Source: Bordetella holmesii ATCC 51541
Lineage (GTDB): Bacteria; Pseudomonadota; Gammaproteobacteria; Burkholderiales; Burkholderiaceae_B
NCBI GenBank assembly: GCA_000612485.1
Contig: CP007494.1
Span: 1,798,001-1,862,000 of the forward strand
Reading direction: 5' to 3'
Length of the DNA: 64,000 nucleotides
The position numbers and the translations under genes are program-made. Of the stretch, positions 29,372-38,700 are shown in pieces. The notes beneath the pieces are model-generated. The model had not been told where the DNA came from. It ran no database searches and saw only the letters and a program-made list of their open reading frames with translations. Each line of letters starts with the position of its first letter. The stretch's first letter is position 1.

Positions 29372-29468
29372 CCGGCCGGGCTCCTTGAGTGAACTGGGGG
29401 GTTGGCGATTTCCAGTTTCTCAAATCCGGTTCGGATGAACCATGCATACAACCTATTGAATCTTCACA
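28426..29468 (-). mobile_element. Insertion sequence IS481
   Basis: A 1043-bp element bounded by imperfect terminal inverted repeats: TGTGAACTGTCAATAGG at the left and TGTGAAGATTCAATAGG read inward from the right, both followed by TTGTAT. CCTAGC flanks both sides, so this is a simple insertion with no sign of recombination between copies. It sits between livF and siaA, transposase pointing away from siaA. The right end contains the sequence I recognise as the usual IS481 diagnostic target. Confidence 0.95.
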
Positions 29469-29474
29469 CCTAGC
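29469..29474. repeat. IS481 target-site duplication, right copy
   Basis: CCTAGC, identical to 28420-28425. Confidence 0.9.
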
Positions 29475-29569
29475 GGTCAAATCGCGCAGGCACAACGTAG
29501 GTGGGGATATAGGCAGGCCCGGCCGACGGTCCCCGCCGTGGCAGGTTTTGGTGGCCGCTCGGAGAATGT

Positions 29570-31557
29570 ATGGCGAAGTGGGGTTTGCGTAAGAAGTCCT
29601 TCATGGCGCTGCTGCTGGCATGCATCGTGATGCTCGCGCCGGCGATTTTGATCACCTGGTTTGTCTTCGATGGCGTGCGAGATCACTTTGGCCGCGCTTT
29701 CGCCGAGAATTTCACGCAGCTGAGCCGGCAGCGCATTCTGGCGCCGGTATCGCGCGAGATGGCTTTGTCCACGCGGCTGGCCAATAGCGAAGTGACCCGG
29801 CGCTGGCTGCACAATGAAAACGATCCGGCCGCCCGTGAGCTTTTCTTTCGCGAAGCAGAGGGCTATCGGCGTGATTTCATGGGCCACGCCTATTTCATTG
29901 CCAGCGCCGACAGCGGCAATTGTTACTACAGCGACGCCACCGGACAATCCGACTTGCCCCGCTACACGCTGAGCCGGGATGCCACGGATGACGGCTGGTT
30001 CTACGCCTCGCTGAAGTCGCCCGACAGCTACAACATCAACGTCAACCCCGACCTCAAGATCAAGACCACCAAGGTGTGGATCAATGTGCAGATCCGCGAC
30101 GGTGATCAGGTGCTGGGCCTGAGCGGAGCGGGGCTGGATGTGGGGGCTTTCTGCGCGAATTCGTCGACAGCGGCAGAGCCGGGGTCACACCTGTCATCAT
30201 TGATGAACAAGGCGCCATACAAGCCTACAAGGACGCCACGCGCATCGCCTACAACTCGGGCGCGCAGGGGCAGGCCAAGGAGCACGGCCAGATCTTCAGC
30301 CTGCTCGATGCAGGCGATAGCCGCCGCAATCTCGAGGCGGCCATGCAGCAGGCCAAGGAGGAGCCCGACGGCGTGGCCATAACCTGGGCCACGATAGACG
30401 GCGTGCGCCAACTGGTGGCCGTGGCCTATATGCCGGAGCTGCGCTGGCATGCCGTCACGCTGGTCGATTTTGGCGCGGCCCGCCTGGTGGATCCGGGATG
30501 GCTGTGGCCCGGTATCATCGGCCTGGCGGCGCTGTTCATAGCGCTGGTGCTTTGCTTCGGGTTTGCCATCGAGCGCCTCATGCTGCGGCCGCTGCGGCGT
30601 CTGCAGCAATCGGCGCGCGCCATCGCCGACGGCAGCTATGAGGTAAGCCTGCCGCCCGGTGGTCAGGACGAAATCGGCGACCTGAGCGGGGCCTTCGGCG
30701 TGATGGCCGAGAAGGTGCGCAAGCACACTGCCGAGCTGGAGAGCAAGGTGCGCGAGCGTACCTCGGCGCTGGAGATGGCCAATCGGGAAATGGCTGCGGC
30801 GCGCAAGAAGATCGATGCGTCGATCGATTACGCCAGCCTGATACAACGGGCCATCTTGCCGGATCGTCAGATGACGCAATCGCTAGGGGCACACCATTTT
30901 GTGCTCTGGAAGCCGCGCGATGTCGTCGGCGGTGATTTCTACGTCTTTCGCTCCGACGGCGCCAATTGCCTGTTGGGCATCATGGACTGCGCCGGTCATG
31001 GCGTGCCGGGTGCCCTGATGACGATGCTGGCGCGGGCAGCCATCGATCTTGCGGTCAGCGAAGCCGGGCCGCGAGACCCGGCTGCCATTCTCAAGCGCAC
31101 CGATGGGGCCATCCGCGCCATGTTGACCGACGCGCAACTGCCGCGGGCGCTGGCGACCAATACGGACGCCGGACTGGTTTATATTGACCGCGAACACCGC
31201 CGCCTTATTTATTCTGGCGCGAAGATCTCCCTGTATGCCAGTAATGGCGAGGACGCGCGTGAGGTCCACGGCGCGCGCCGGGCTCTGGGAGACAAGCGCA
31301 TCGGAGAGTACGAGAACCTCGAGCTGCCACTGCAATCGGGCTGGACGTACTACCTGGTGACCGACGGTTTTCTGGACCAGGCCGGCGGCGAGTTTGGTTT
31401 CGGATTTGGTAATACCCGCTTCGCGGCCATGCTCAAGCGCCATGCGCGACGCTCGATGGACGAGCAGGCTCAGGCATTTTCCCAGGTTCTTGCCGAGTAT
31501 CAGGGAGAGCTGCCGCAGCGAGACGACATCACTTTGTTGTCTTTCCGTTTCGATTGA
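29570..31557 (+). pseudogene. siaA: SiaA-like membrane PP2C/SpoIIE phosphatase, frameshifted
   Basis: SiaA in Pseudomonas aeruginosa is a membrane phosphatase that dephosphorylates SiaC to turn on the diguanylate cyclase SiaD. Here the parts are all present: TM1 (SFMALLLACIVMLAPAILIT), a Cache-like sensor, TM2 (GIIGLAALFIALVLCFGFA), HAMP, a coiled coil and a PP2C domain with DVVGGDFYVF, MDCAGHGVPG and DDITLLSF. Restored length is 662 residues, the size I recall for SiaA. The frame breaks at a five-G run (30142-30146) after SGAGLDVG; adding one G joins GGFLREFVDSG. As given, only a sensor fragment would be made, or a downstream fragment from an internal start. Confidence 0.85.
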
Positions 31558-31577
31558 ATTTTTTCTTGGGGTAATGC

Positions 31578-32117
31578 ATGAACGCTGCCGATCTCTATGC
31601 GCTGGGTGAGCGGTTCGATCAGAACCGCGTCCTCCTGTGCTTCAACGGTCCGATCTCCCGCAGCTTGATCGAAGAGATCGGCAATGCGCTCAAGAACTAC
31701 CTGAGTGCCGAGCATGCGCGGCCGGCGGAGGCCATGGATGTATTCTCGGTCTATATCGAGATGGTCCAGAACATACGTCAGTATGCGGCCGCCAATGACG
31801 CGGCCGAGGCCCGTGCCACGGTGGTCATCGGTCGAGGCGGAGAGAATCGCTATGAAGTCTCGGCGGGCAACCTGGTGAGATCCGAAGACGGGCAGGCGCT
31901 GGTGCGCCGTATTGCCGAGTTGGCAACCCTGGACAAGGCCGCCTTGAAAGCCGCCTACAAGGCGCAGTTGCATAAGCCGCGCGACCCAGGCGCGGCCAGC
32001 GGCGCAGGCCTTGGCCTGATAGATATTGCGCGTCGCGCTGGCGCCCCGCTGCGGGCCAGCCTCAGTCCCAGTGCGCAGCAGGGCTGGGATTTCTTCAGTC
32101 TCAGCGTGGAGATCTGA
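31578..32117 (+). CDS. siaB: SiaB-like kinase of SiaC
   Basis: A 179-residue protein of the DUF6272 family. In P. aeruginosa SiaB phosphorylates SiaC and so opposes SiaA. GHKL-type ATP-binding boxes are visible: an N box in EMVQNIRQYAAAND (about residues 55-68) and a glycine-rich G box GAGLGLIDIARRAG (about 141-154). It follows siaA by 20 nt. With siaA broken and siaB intact, SiaC would be expected to stay phosphorylated if the frameshift is real. Confidence 0.85.
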   Translation: MNAADLYALGERFDQNRVLLCFNGPISRSLIEEIGNALKNYLSAEHARPAEAMDVFSVYIEMVQNIRQYAAANDAAEARATVVIGRGGENRYEVSAGNLVRSEDGQALVRRIAELATLDKAALKAAYKAQLHKPRDPGAASGAGLGLIDIARRAGAPLRASLSPSAQQGWDFFSLSVEI

Positions 32118-32157
32118 GGCCATGCAAGCGCCCTCGCAAGCAATTATGGAGCGATCT

Positions 32158-32538
32158 ATGAGTAGTGACTTGAACATCGCCGGGACTCAGTCCACGCCTG
32201 CTATCCGTACGGACAGCAGCGCCGGGTTGCTGGTCATGGCCGGCGACTCCTATCCTGAAAACTCGTTTGAGCTTTTCGGGCCGGTGATCGAATGGGTGGA
32301 GAACTTCCTGACCGGCACCAGCCAACCCTTGCGCCTCGAATTGGAGTTGCTGTATCTGAATACGAGCAGCATAAAGTCGGTCATGGATATTTTCGACATC
32401 CTGGAATCCTTCCACCAGAAAGGGCACAGCGTGGCTGTCACCTGGTACTACGACACGCGCAATGAGCGGGTGGGCGAGCTGGCCGAAGAATTCAAGGAAG
32501 ACTGCACCTTTCCGTTCTCGGTCGTCGGGCGGTCATGA
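32158..32538 (+). CDS. siaC: SiaC-like regulatory protein (DUF1987)
   Basis: A 126-residue protein, the length I recall for SiaC. In P. aeruginosa the unphosphorylated form binds and activates SiaD; phosphorylation at Thr68 blocks this. Here Thr69 in LLYLNTSSIKSVMDIFD is the equivalent residue. The ATG at 32158 is preferred over 32146 because GGAG stands 6 nt upstream. Overlaps siaD by 4 nt. Confidence 0.85.
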   Translation: MSSDLNIAGTQSTPAIRTDSSAGLLVMAGDSYPENSFELFGPVIEWVENFLTGTSQPLRLELELLYLNTSSIKSVMDIFDILESFHQKGHSVAVTWYYDTRNERVGELAEEFKEDCTFPFSVVGRS

Positions 32539-33332
32539 TGGCCGCCAAGTCCGACCTCGACCGGCAGATTGCCGATTTGTTGGCGGACCCGGCGTATGAG
32601 GGCCATCCTCTGCGCGTGGCGCTGGAGGCGCTCTGGAAACAGGCCAACGAGCATATGGTCCGTATCGAGCGGGTTACGCAGATCTCCGATGCCTATCAGT
32701 CAATGGCCCTGCAGCGCGAGCAGGGGCTGTACGAGCGTTTTGACCGCCAGTTGCAACGGCTGGCCCGCATCGCACGCATCTCTGATCACTACCAGAGCAT
32801 GATGCGAGATCTGAACCATACGCTGGAGGAAACCTCGCGGCGCGATCCCCTGACCGGTCTGTTCAACCGCCGTGCGCTCATGGACATCATCCGCACAGCT
32901 GTCGAGCGTTCGGATGCCAGCGGCAGGACGTTCGTGATCGCGATGCTGGATGTCGATCATTTCAAATCGGTCAATGATCGTTTTGGGCATGAGACCGGGG
33001 ACCGGGTGCTGGTGGAGCTGGCCGGGGTTCTGCAGCAAAGCATGCGCGACAGCGATCATTGCGGACGCTGGGGCGGAGAGGAGTTTCTCCTGCTGTTGCC
33101 CGATACGGATCTTGCTGCCGCCCAACTGGCCATGGACAGAGTCGTTGGCGCGGTGCGTGCGCTGAGCATCGGCGTCAGTGGCGACGTGCTGCGGCTGACG
33201 GTCAGCATTGGCATGGCTGATCACCAAATGGGCGAAAGTCTGTCCGAGACCCTGAGCCGGGCAGACCAGGCGCTGTATCTGGCCAAGCACGATGGCCGCG
33301 ACCGCGTCGCGTTGACCGGCGCCGCGCGTTGA
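32535..33332 (+). CDS. siaD: SiaD-like diguanylate cyclase
   Basis: A 265-residue soluble diguanylate cyclase that makes cyclic di-GMP. The N-terminal 110 residues are helical and charged, the region that contacts SiaC in P. aeruginosa. The GGDEF domain starts RRDPLTGLFNRRALMD and has the active-site GGEEF in CGRWGGEEFLLLLP. An inhibitory I-site RDSD lies exactly five residues before it, so product feedback is likely. Last gene of the cassette; translationally coupled to siaC. Confidence 0.9.
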   Translation: MMAAKSDLDRQIADLLADPAYEGHPLRVALEALWKQANEHMVRIERVTQISDAYQSMALQREQGLYERFDRQLQRLARIARISDHYQSMMRDLNHTLEETSRRDPLTGLFNRRALMDIIRTAVERSDASGRTFVIAMLDVDHFKSVNDRFGHETGDRVLVELAGVLQQSMRDSDHCGRWGGEEFLLLLPDTDLAAAQLAMDRVVGAVRALSIGVSGDVLRLTVSIGMADHQMGESLSETLSRADQALYLAKHDGRDRVALTGAAR

Positions 33333-33413
33333 TCTGCTTCGCGGCCTGGCAATCCCGTCCCTGAATGTTACCGGGGGATTTTCCCCACTGGCGCCGGTGT
33401 TCTTTGCGGTATA

Positions 33414-33432
33414 TATTTCAAGCCTAAACTAT
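33414..33432 (+). promoter_or_regulatory. Shared promoter/operator element upstream of the aryl-CoA operon
   Basis: TATTTCAAGCCTAAACTAT, 53 nt before the first gene of the operon. It matches the element before livK (23504-23522) in 16 of 19 positions, including an unbroken CCTAAACTAT. A second CCTAAA follows 8 nt later. Candidate site for the MarR protein at 22 kb. Confidence 0.5.
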
Positions 33433-33484
33433 CAAGGCCTAAAAAAACTACCGTCATGGCGGTGGGCCGAAAGGAGTAGAGGCG

Positions 33485-35833
33485 ATGAAGATCGTATGCA
33501 TTGGTGGTGGTCCGGTCGGGCTGTACTTCGGTCTGCTGATGAAGCTGCGCGCCCCGGACAACGATGTCACCGTGATCGAGCGTAATCGACCGTACGACAC
33601 CTTTGGCTGGGGCGTCGTGTTCTCCGACGCCACGATGGAGAATCTGCGCCAGGCCGATCCTGTCTCGGCGCGCACGATCAGCGATGTCTTTAATCACTGG
33701 GATGACATCGACATCCACTTCAAGGGCCAGATGGTACGCAGTGGTGGCCATGGTTTCATTGGCATAGGCCGCAAGCATCTGCTCAATATTATCCAGGCGC
33801 GTTGTGAGGAGATTGGCGTGAAGCTGGTGTTCGAGACGCTGGTGCAGGATGACCAGGAGATCGCGCGCCAGTATGACGCTGACCTGATCATCGCTTCTGA
33901 CGGTATCAACAGTGTCGTGCGCAGCTGCTACGCCAGTACCTTCGAACCGGACATCGATCAGCGGCGCTACCGGTTTGTCTGGCTTGGCACGCGCAAGGTT
34001 TTCGATGCTTTCACGTTTGCCTTCGTGCAGACCGAGCACGGCTGGTTCCAGGCGCACGCCTATCGCTTCGAAGACGGCCTGTCGACCTTTATCGTCGAAA
34101 CCCCGGAAGAGACCTGGCAGGCTGCCGGTATCGAAAAGATGAGCCAGGAAGAGGGCATTGCCTATTGTGAAAATCTTTTCGCGCCCTGGCTGGACGGCAA
34201 TCCGCTCATTAGCAATGCCTCGCACCTGCGCGGATCAGCTATCTGGATACGCTTTCCGCGAGTCATCTGCAACACGTGGGTGCATTGGAATACCCTTGAG
34301 ACGGCTCGTGGCGTACGCGATATCCCCGTCGTGTTGATGGGGGATGCCGCGCATACGGCGCATTTTTCCATCGGTTCAGGCACCATGCTGGCCCTCGAAG
34401 ACGCCATCGAACTGGCCCGCTGCATGGATGCCGCGCCTGGCGACCTGCCTGCCGTGCTGGAGCAGTATGCGGCGGTGCGCAGCGTCGAAGTATTGAAAAT
34501 CCAGAACGCAGCGCGCAACTCCACCGAATGGTTCGAGAATGTGGCGCGCTATGCGGATCTGCCTGCCGAGCAGTTTGCGTACTCGCTGCTGACCCGATCG
34601 CAGCGCATTTCGCACGAGAATCTGCGCATGCGCGACGCGGATTGGTTGCAGGGATATGAGCGTTGGCTGGCCGGGCAGGACGCCGCGACGCCGCATGACG
34701 GCACGCGCCCGCCCTTGCCCATGTTGACCCCCTTTAGGGCGCGCTCGGTCACCTTGCCCAACCGTATCGTAGTCTCCCCCATGGCCATGTACTCCTGCCA
34801 GGACGGTGTGCCCGGTGACTTTCATCTGGTGCATCTGGGCGCGCGCGCCATGGGTGGGGCGGGGTTGGTCATGGTGGAGATGACTTGCCCCTCGCCGCAG
34901 GCGCGTATCACTCCGGGATGCCCGGGGCTGTGGAACGACACGCAGACACGCGCTTTCGCCCGGATCGTGGATTTCGTCCACACCAACAGCCCGGCTCGCA
35001 TCGGTATCCAGCTCGGCCACGCCGGGCGCAAAGGTTCGACGCAACTGGGTTGGCAACGCATGGATCATCCGTTGCCGGAGGGTAACTGGCCGTTGCTGTC
35101 GGCCTCGCCGCTGCCTTATCTGCCGGGCGTGTCCCAGGTGCCGCGCGAGATGACACGCGCTGACATGGACGCGGTGCGCGACGAGTTCGTGGCCGCGGTC
35201 GGACGGGCTGCCGAGGCCGGCTTCGATTGGCTGGAGCTGCATTGCGCTCATGGCTATCTGTTATCGAGCTTCATCTCGCCGTTGACCAATGCGCGCGCCG
35301 ACGAGTACGGCGGCAGTCTGGATAACCGCCTGCGTTATCCGCTGGAGGTGTTTCGCGCCGTGCGCCAGCGGTGGCCCGCCGACAGGCCGATGTCGGTCCG
35401 GATCTCGGCCCACGACTGGGTCGAGGGCGGTGTCGACGCTGACGCGGCGGTGCAGATCGCGCGCCTGTTCAAGCTGGCTGGCGCCGACATGATCGACTGC
35501 TCGTCCGGGCAGGTCAGTCCGGAACAGAAACCGGTCTATGGGCGCATGTATCAGACGCCTTTCGCTGACCGGGTGCGCAATGAAGCGGGAATTCCGACCA
35601 TTGCTGTGGGGGCGATCTCCGAGGCCGACCATGCCAACGGCATCATCGCCTCGGGCCGCGCCGATCTGTGCGCGGTGGGGCGTCCGCATCTTGCCGACGC
35701 TGCCTGGACGCTGCATGAGGCCGCAAAAGTGGGATATCGCGACGTGGCGTGGCCGCGTCAGTATGTGGCTGGCAAGCGCCAGCTTGAGACCCATTTCGAA
35801 CGCGCCGCCAGCTTGGCGCAACGGGATATGTAA
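33485..35833 (+). CDS. Aryl-CoA monooxygenase/reductase fusion (2-aminobenzoyl-CoA or salicylyl-CoA type)
   Basis: A 782-residue two-domain flavoenzyme. Residues 1-400 are an aromatic-ring monooxygenase with FAD motif [15 protein letters not shown] and the late FAD site [18 protein letters not shown]. Residues about 415-782 are an old-yellow-enzyme reductase ([47 protein letters not shown]). This architecture is that of 2-aminobenzoyl-CoA monooxygenase/reductase from anthranilate-degrading betaproteobacteria, and of proteins annotated salicylyl-CoA 5-hydroxylase. It hydroxylates and then reduces the ring of the CoA ester without ring cleavage by a dioxygenase. First gene of a seven-gene operon; AAAGGAG precedes the start; stop and next start overlap (TAATG). 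Confidence 0.85.
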   Translation: MKIVCIGGGPVGLYFGLLMKLRAPDNDVTVIERNRPYDTFGWGVVFSDATMENLRQADPVSARTISDVFNHWDDIDIHFKGQMVRSGGHGFIGIGRKHLLNIIQARCEEIGVKLVFETLVQDDQEIARQYDADLIIASDGINSVVRSCYASTFEPDIDQRRYRFVWLGTRKVFDAFTFAFVQTEHGWFQAHAYRFEDGLSTFIVETPEETWQAAGIEKMSQEEGIAYCENLFAPWLDGNPLISNASHLRGSAIWIRFPRVICNTWVHWNTLETARGVRDIPVVLMGDAAHTAHFSIGSGTMLALEDAIELARCMDAAPGDLPAVLEQYAAVRSVEVLKIQNAARNSTEWFENVARYADLPAEQFAYSLLTRSQRISHENLRMRDADWLQGYERWLAGQDAATPHDGTRPPLPMLTPFRARSVTLPNRIVVSPMAMYSCQDGVPGDFHLVHLGARAMGGAGLVMVEMTCPSPQARITPGCPGLWNDTQTRAFARIVDFVHTNSPARIGIQLGHAGRKGSTQLGWQRMDHPLPEGNWPLLSASPLPYLPGVSQVPREMTRADMDAVRDEFVAAVGRAAEAGFDWLELHCAHGYLLSSFISPLTNARADEYGGSLDNRLRYPLEVFRAVRQRWPADRPMSVRISAHDWVEGGVDADAAVQIARLFKLAGADMIDCSSGQVSPEQKPVYGRMYQTPFADRVRNEAGIPTIAVGAISEADHANGIIASGRADLCAVGRPHLADAAWTLHEAAKVGYRDVAWPRQYVAGKRQLETHFERAASLAQRDM

Positions 35834-36621
35834 TGAGCGACTCGACAGAACTTCAGGGGCGGCACGCGCTGATCACCGGTGGGGCACGGGGTATAGGCCT
35901 GGCATGCGCCCGCTCGCTTGCCGCTCGGGGAGCGGCGGTCACCTTGCTGGGGCGTGATGAACAGGCACTACAGGCCGCGCGCGCCAGCCTGGCTGGCGAA
36001 GGCATCGAGGCGGGAGTGGTCGCGGCCGATATCACGCAAGCCGATGCAGTCGCCGTTGCTTTCGAGCAGGCGCGTGCAGCGCACGGTCCCATCCAGATCC
36101 TGGTCAATAACGCCGGCCAGGCCGTGAGCGAGCGCTTCGAGCGCACCTCGGCTCAGTTGTGGGAGCAGATGCTGCAGGTCAACCTCAGCGGAACGTTTCA
36201 CTGCACCCAGGCGGCGCTGCCGGACATGCTGCAAGGGGGGTGGGGGCGCGTCATCAATGTGGCCAGTACGGCGGGCCTGATCGGTTATGGATACGTCACG
36301 GCATATTGTGCGGCCAAGCACGGCGTCGTCGGCCTGACGCGCGCACTGGCCCAGGAAGTCGCGCGCAAGGGTATCACTGTCAACGCTGTATGTCCGGGCT
36401 ACACCGAGACTGACATCGTGCGCCAAGCCGTGGACAACATCATGAAGAAGACCGGAATGGACGAGACCGCCGCGCGTGCGCGGCTGGCCGAACGCAACCC
36501 GCAGGGGCGTTTGGTATCCGCGGCCGAGGTCGCCGACACGGTGGCCTGGCTGGCGTTGCCTGCCAGCGCGTCGGTCAACGGCCAGGCCATCGCGGTCGAC
36601 GGCGGCGAAGCGGCCGCCTAA
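35833..36621 (+). CDS. SDR family oxidoreductase, 3-hydroxyacyl-CoA dehydrogenase-like
   Basis: A 262-residue short-chain dehydrogenase with cofactor motif GGARGIG, the NNAG motif, the catalytic Ser in VASTAGLIG and the Tyr-Lys pair in YCAAKHG. The middle sequence [20 protein letters not shown] is like that of dehydrogenases in aromatic-CoA and beta-oxidation operons. Proposed role: oxidising a hydroxy intermediate formed after ring reduction and hydration. Start overlaps the previous stop by one base; the next gene starts 16 nt on. Confidence 0.85.
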   Translation: MSDSTELQGRHALITGGARGIGLACARSLAARGAAVTLLGRDEQALQAARASLAGEGIEAGVVAADITQADAVAVAFEQARAAHGPIQILVNNAGQAVSERFERTSAQLWEQMLQVNLSGTFHCTQAALPDMLQGGWGRVINVASTAGLIGYGYVTAYCAAKHGVVGLTRALAQEVARKGITVNAVCPGYTETDIVRQAVDNIMKKTGMDETAARARLAERNPQGRLVSAAEVADTVAWLALPASASVNGQAIAVDGGEAAA

Positions 36622-36637
36622 GCACAAAGGAGACAGC

Positions 36638-37488
36638 ATGACGAACGACGTGCACAGCATGAAACATCATACCCAGCCATGGGCCGGCTACCAGGCGCGG
36701 AACTTCCGCTGGGAGGTCAGCGCTGACGGTAAGGTGGGCAGCATCACCTTGAACCGCCCCGAACGCAAAAACCCATTGACCTTCGATTCCTACGCGGAGT
36801 TGCGCGATCTGTTCCGCGGGCTGGTCTACGCCACGGACATCAAAGTCGTAGTGTTGGCCGGGCGGGCGGCAATTTTTGCTCCGGCGGCGATGTGCATGAA
36901 ATTATCGGGCCGCTCACCCGCATGAGCATGCCCGAACTGCTGGCTTTCACGCGCATGACCGGCGACCTGGTCAAAGCCATGCGCGCCTGCCCGCAACCCA
37001 TCGTGGCGGCGGTCGATGGCGTGTGTGCCGGTGCCGGAGCCATGATGGCCCTGGCTGCCGACATGAGGCTGGCGACGGCGGTCACGCGCACGGCGTTCTT
37101 GTTTACTCGGGTGGGCCTGGCCGGTGCAGACATGGGCGCATGCACGTTGTTGCCGCGCATGATCGGTCAGGGCCGAGCCTCCGATCTGCTGTATACCGGC
37201 CGCGCCATGAGTGCCGACGAAGGTTTGGCCTGGGGATTCTTCAACGCCTTGCATGCACCGGAAGAGCTGCATGACGCGGCTGCCCGTTTGGCCGGGCAGT
37301 TGGCTGCAGGCCCCACGTTTGCGCATGGCATGACCAAAAAGCTGTTGCACCAGGAGTGGAATATGGGCCTGGATGAGGCGATCGAAGCCGAAGCTCAGGC
37401 ACAGGCTATCTGCATGCAGACCCATGACTTCCGTCGTGCCTATGAGGCATTCGTGGATAAGCGCAAGCCTGTGTTCGAAGGAGATTGA
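36638..37488 (+). pseudogene. Enoyl-CoA hydratase/isomerase, frameshifted
   Basis: A crotonase-family protein of 283 residues when repaired. The N-terminal part has [20 protein letters not shown]. The frame is lost at VVVLAG; restoring one G in the GGG run near 36861 gives [14 protein letters not shown], the usual oxyanion-hole loop. The C-terminal part ([18 protein letters not shown]) follows in the new frame. Expected to hydrate the alicyclic enoyl-CoA from the reductase. AAGGAG lies before ATG 36638. Confidence 0.85.
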
Positions 37489-37491
37489 GCC

Positions 37492-38661
37492 GTGCCCGAT
37501 ACCACGTGGATGAACTGGCCGTTTTTCGAGTCATGGCACGCAGACATGGCCCGTGAGCTGGATGACTGGTGCACGCGCGAGTTGCCCGGCATCGATCACC
37601 AGGACACGGATGCGGCTTGCCGCCAGTTGGTGGCTGCGCTGGGCAAGGCGGGCTGGCTGCGTTATTGCGTGCCCGCCGGCCCCGGCGGGGCCTGGGGAGG
37701 TAAGTTGCCCGACGTGGATTCGCGTGCAGTCTGCATTTTGCGTGAAACCCTCGCGCGTCACGAAGGTCTGGCCGATTTCGCGCTGGCCATGCAGGGTTTG
37801 GGAAGTGGGGCGATTTCGCTGATGGGCTCGGCTGAATTGCGCCAGCGCTATCTGCCTCGTGTGGCGAGTGGGCAGGCCATTGCCGCCTTTGCGCTGTCCG
37901 AGCCCGACGCCGGCTCCGACGTGGCGGCTCTGCAGTGCTCGGCCCGGCGCGATGGCGACAGCTATGTGCTCGACGGCACCAAGACCTGGATATCCAATGG
38001 GGGGATCGCCGATTTCTATTGCGTGTTCGCGCGCACCGGCGAGGCGCCTGGCGCACGTGGCATCAGTGCCTTCGTGGTTGATGCCCATACCCCTGGGCTA
38101 CGCATTGCTGAGCGCATCGATCTGATGGCCCCTCATCCTCTGGCCACCCTGGTTTTCGAGCAATGCCGTATTCCGGCAGCGCAACGGCTCGGTGACGCCG
38201 GCCAGGGCTTCAAGCTGGCCATGATGACGTTGGATATCTTTCGCGCCTCGGTCGCGGCCGCCGCGCTGGGTTTTGCGCGCCGCGCTCTGGATGAAGGTCT
38301 GCACCGCGCCCGGACTCGCCGCATGTTTGGCCAGACACTGGCTGATCTGCAACTGACACAGGCTGCGTTAGGCGATATGGCCTGCGACATTGATAGCGCG
38401 GCCCTGCTGACGTATCGCGCAGCATGGACGCGGGATGTGCGCCGCGAGCGCAGTACGCGAGAAGCGGCGATGGCGAAGATGGCTGCTACCGAGTCGGCTC
38501 AGCAGGTGTTAGACCGCGCCTTGCAGATGTTTGGAGGCGCAGGAGTGGTCAGCGGCCAGACGGTCGAGAAGCTGTATCGGGACATCAGAGCGTTGCGCAT
38601 CTACGAAGGCGCCACCGAAGTGCAGAAGTTGATCATTGCCCGGGAATTGTTGAAAAACTGA
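37492..38661 (+). CDS. Acyl-CoA dehydrogenase
   Basis: A 389-residue FAD enzyme with the family segments [33 protein letters not shown] and a C-terminal [20 protein letters not shown]. The catalytic glutamate is in [13 protein letters not shown] start at 37492, 3 nt after the hydratase stop, with GAAGGAG just upstream. In this operon it probably introduces the double bond in a cyclic or ring-opened dicarboxyl-CoA intermediate. Confidence 0.88.
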   Translation: MPDTTWMNWPFFESWHADMARELDDWCTRELPGIDHQDTDAACRQLVAALGKAGWLRYCVPAGPGGAWGGKLPDVDSRAVCILRETLARHEGLADFALAMQGLGSGAISLMGSAELRQRYLPRVASGQAIAAFALSEPDAGSDVAALQCSARRDGDSYVLDGTKTWISNGGIADFYCVFARTGEAPGARGISAFVVDAHTPGLRIAERIDLMAPHPLATLVFEQCRIPAAQRLGDAGQGFKLAMMTLDIFRASVAAAALGFARRALDEGLHRARTRRMFGQTLADLQLTQAALGDMACDIDSAALLTYRAAWTRDVRRERSTREAAMAKMAATESAQQVLDRALQMFGGAGVVSGQTVEKLYRDIRALRIYEGATEVQKLIIARELLKN

Positions 38662-38700
38662 TTCCGGTTGACGCGACACCTATAGCGACAGGGGAACACC

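Noticed and set aside
28420..29474. IS481-mediated rearrangement joining importer and siaABCD
   Set aside because: Identical CCTAGC on both sides indicates a simple insertion; there is no need for recombination at this copy.
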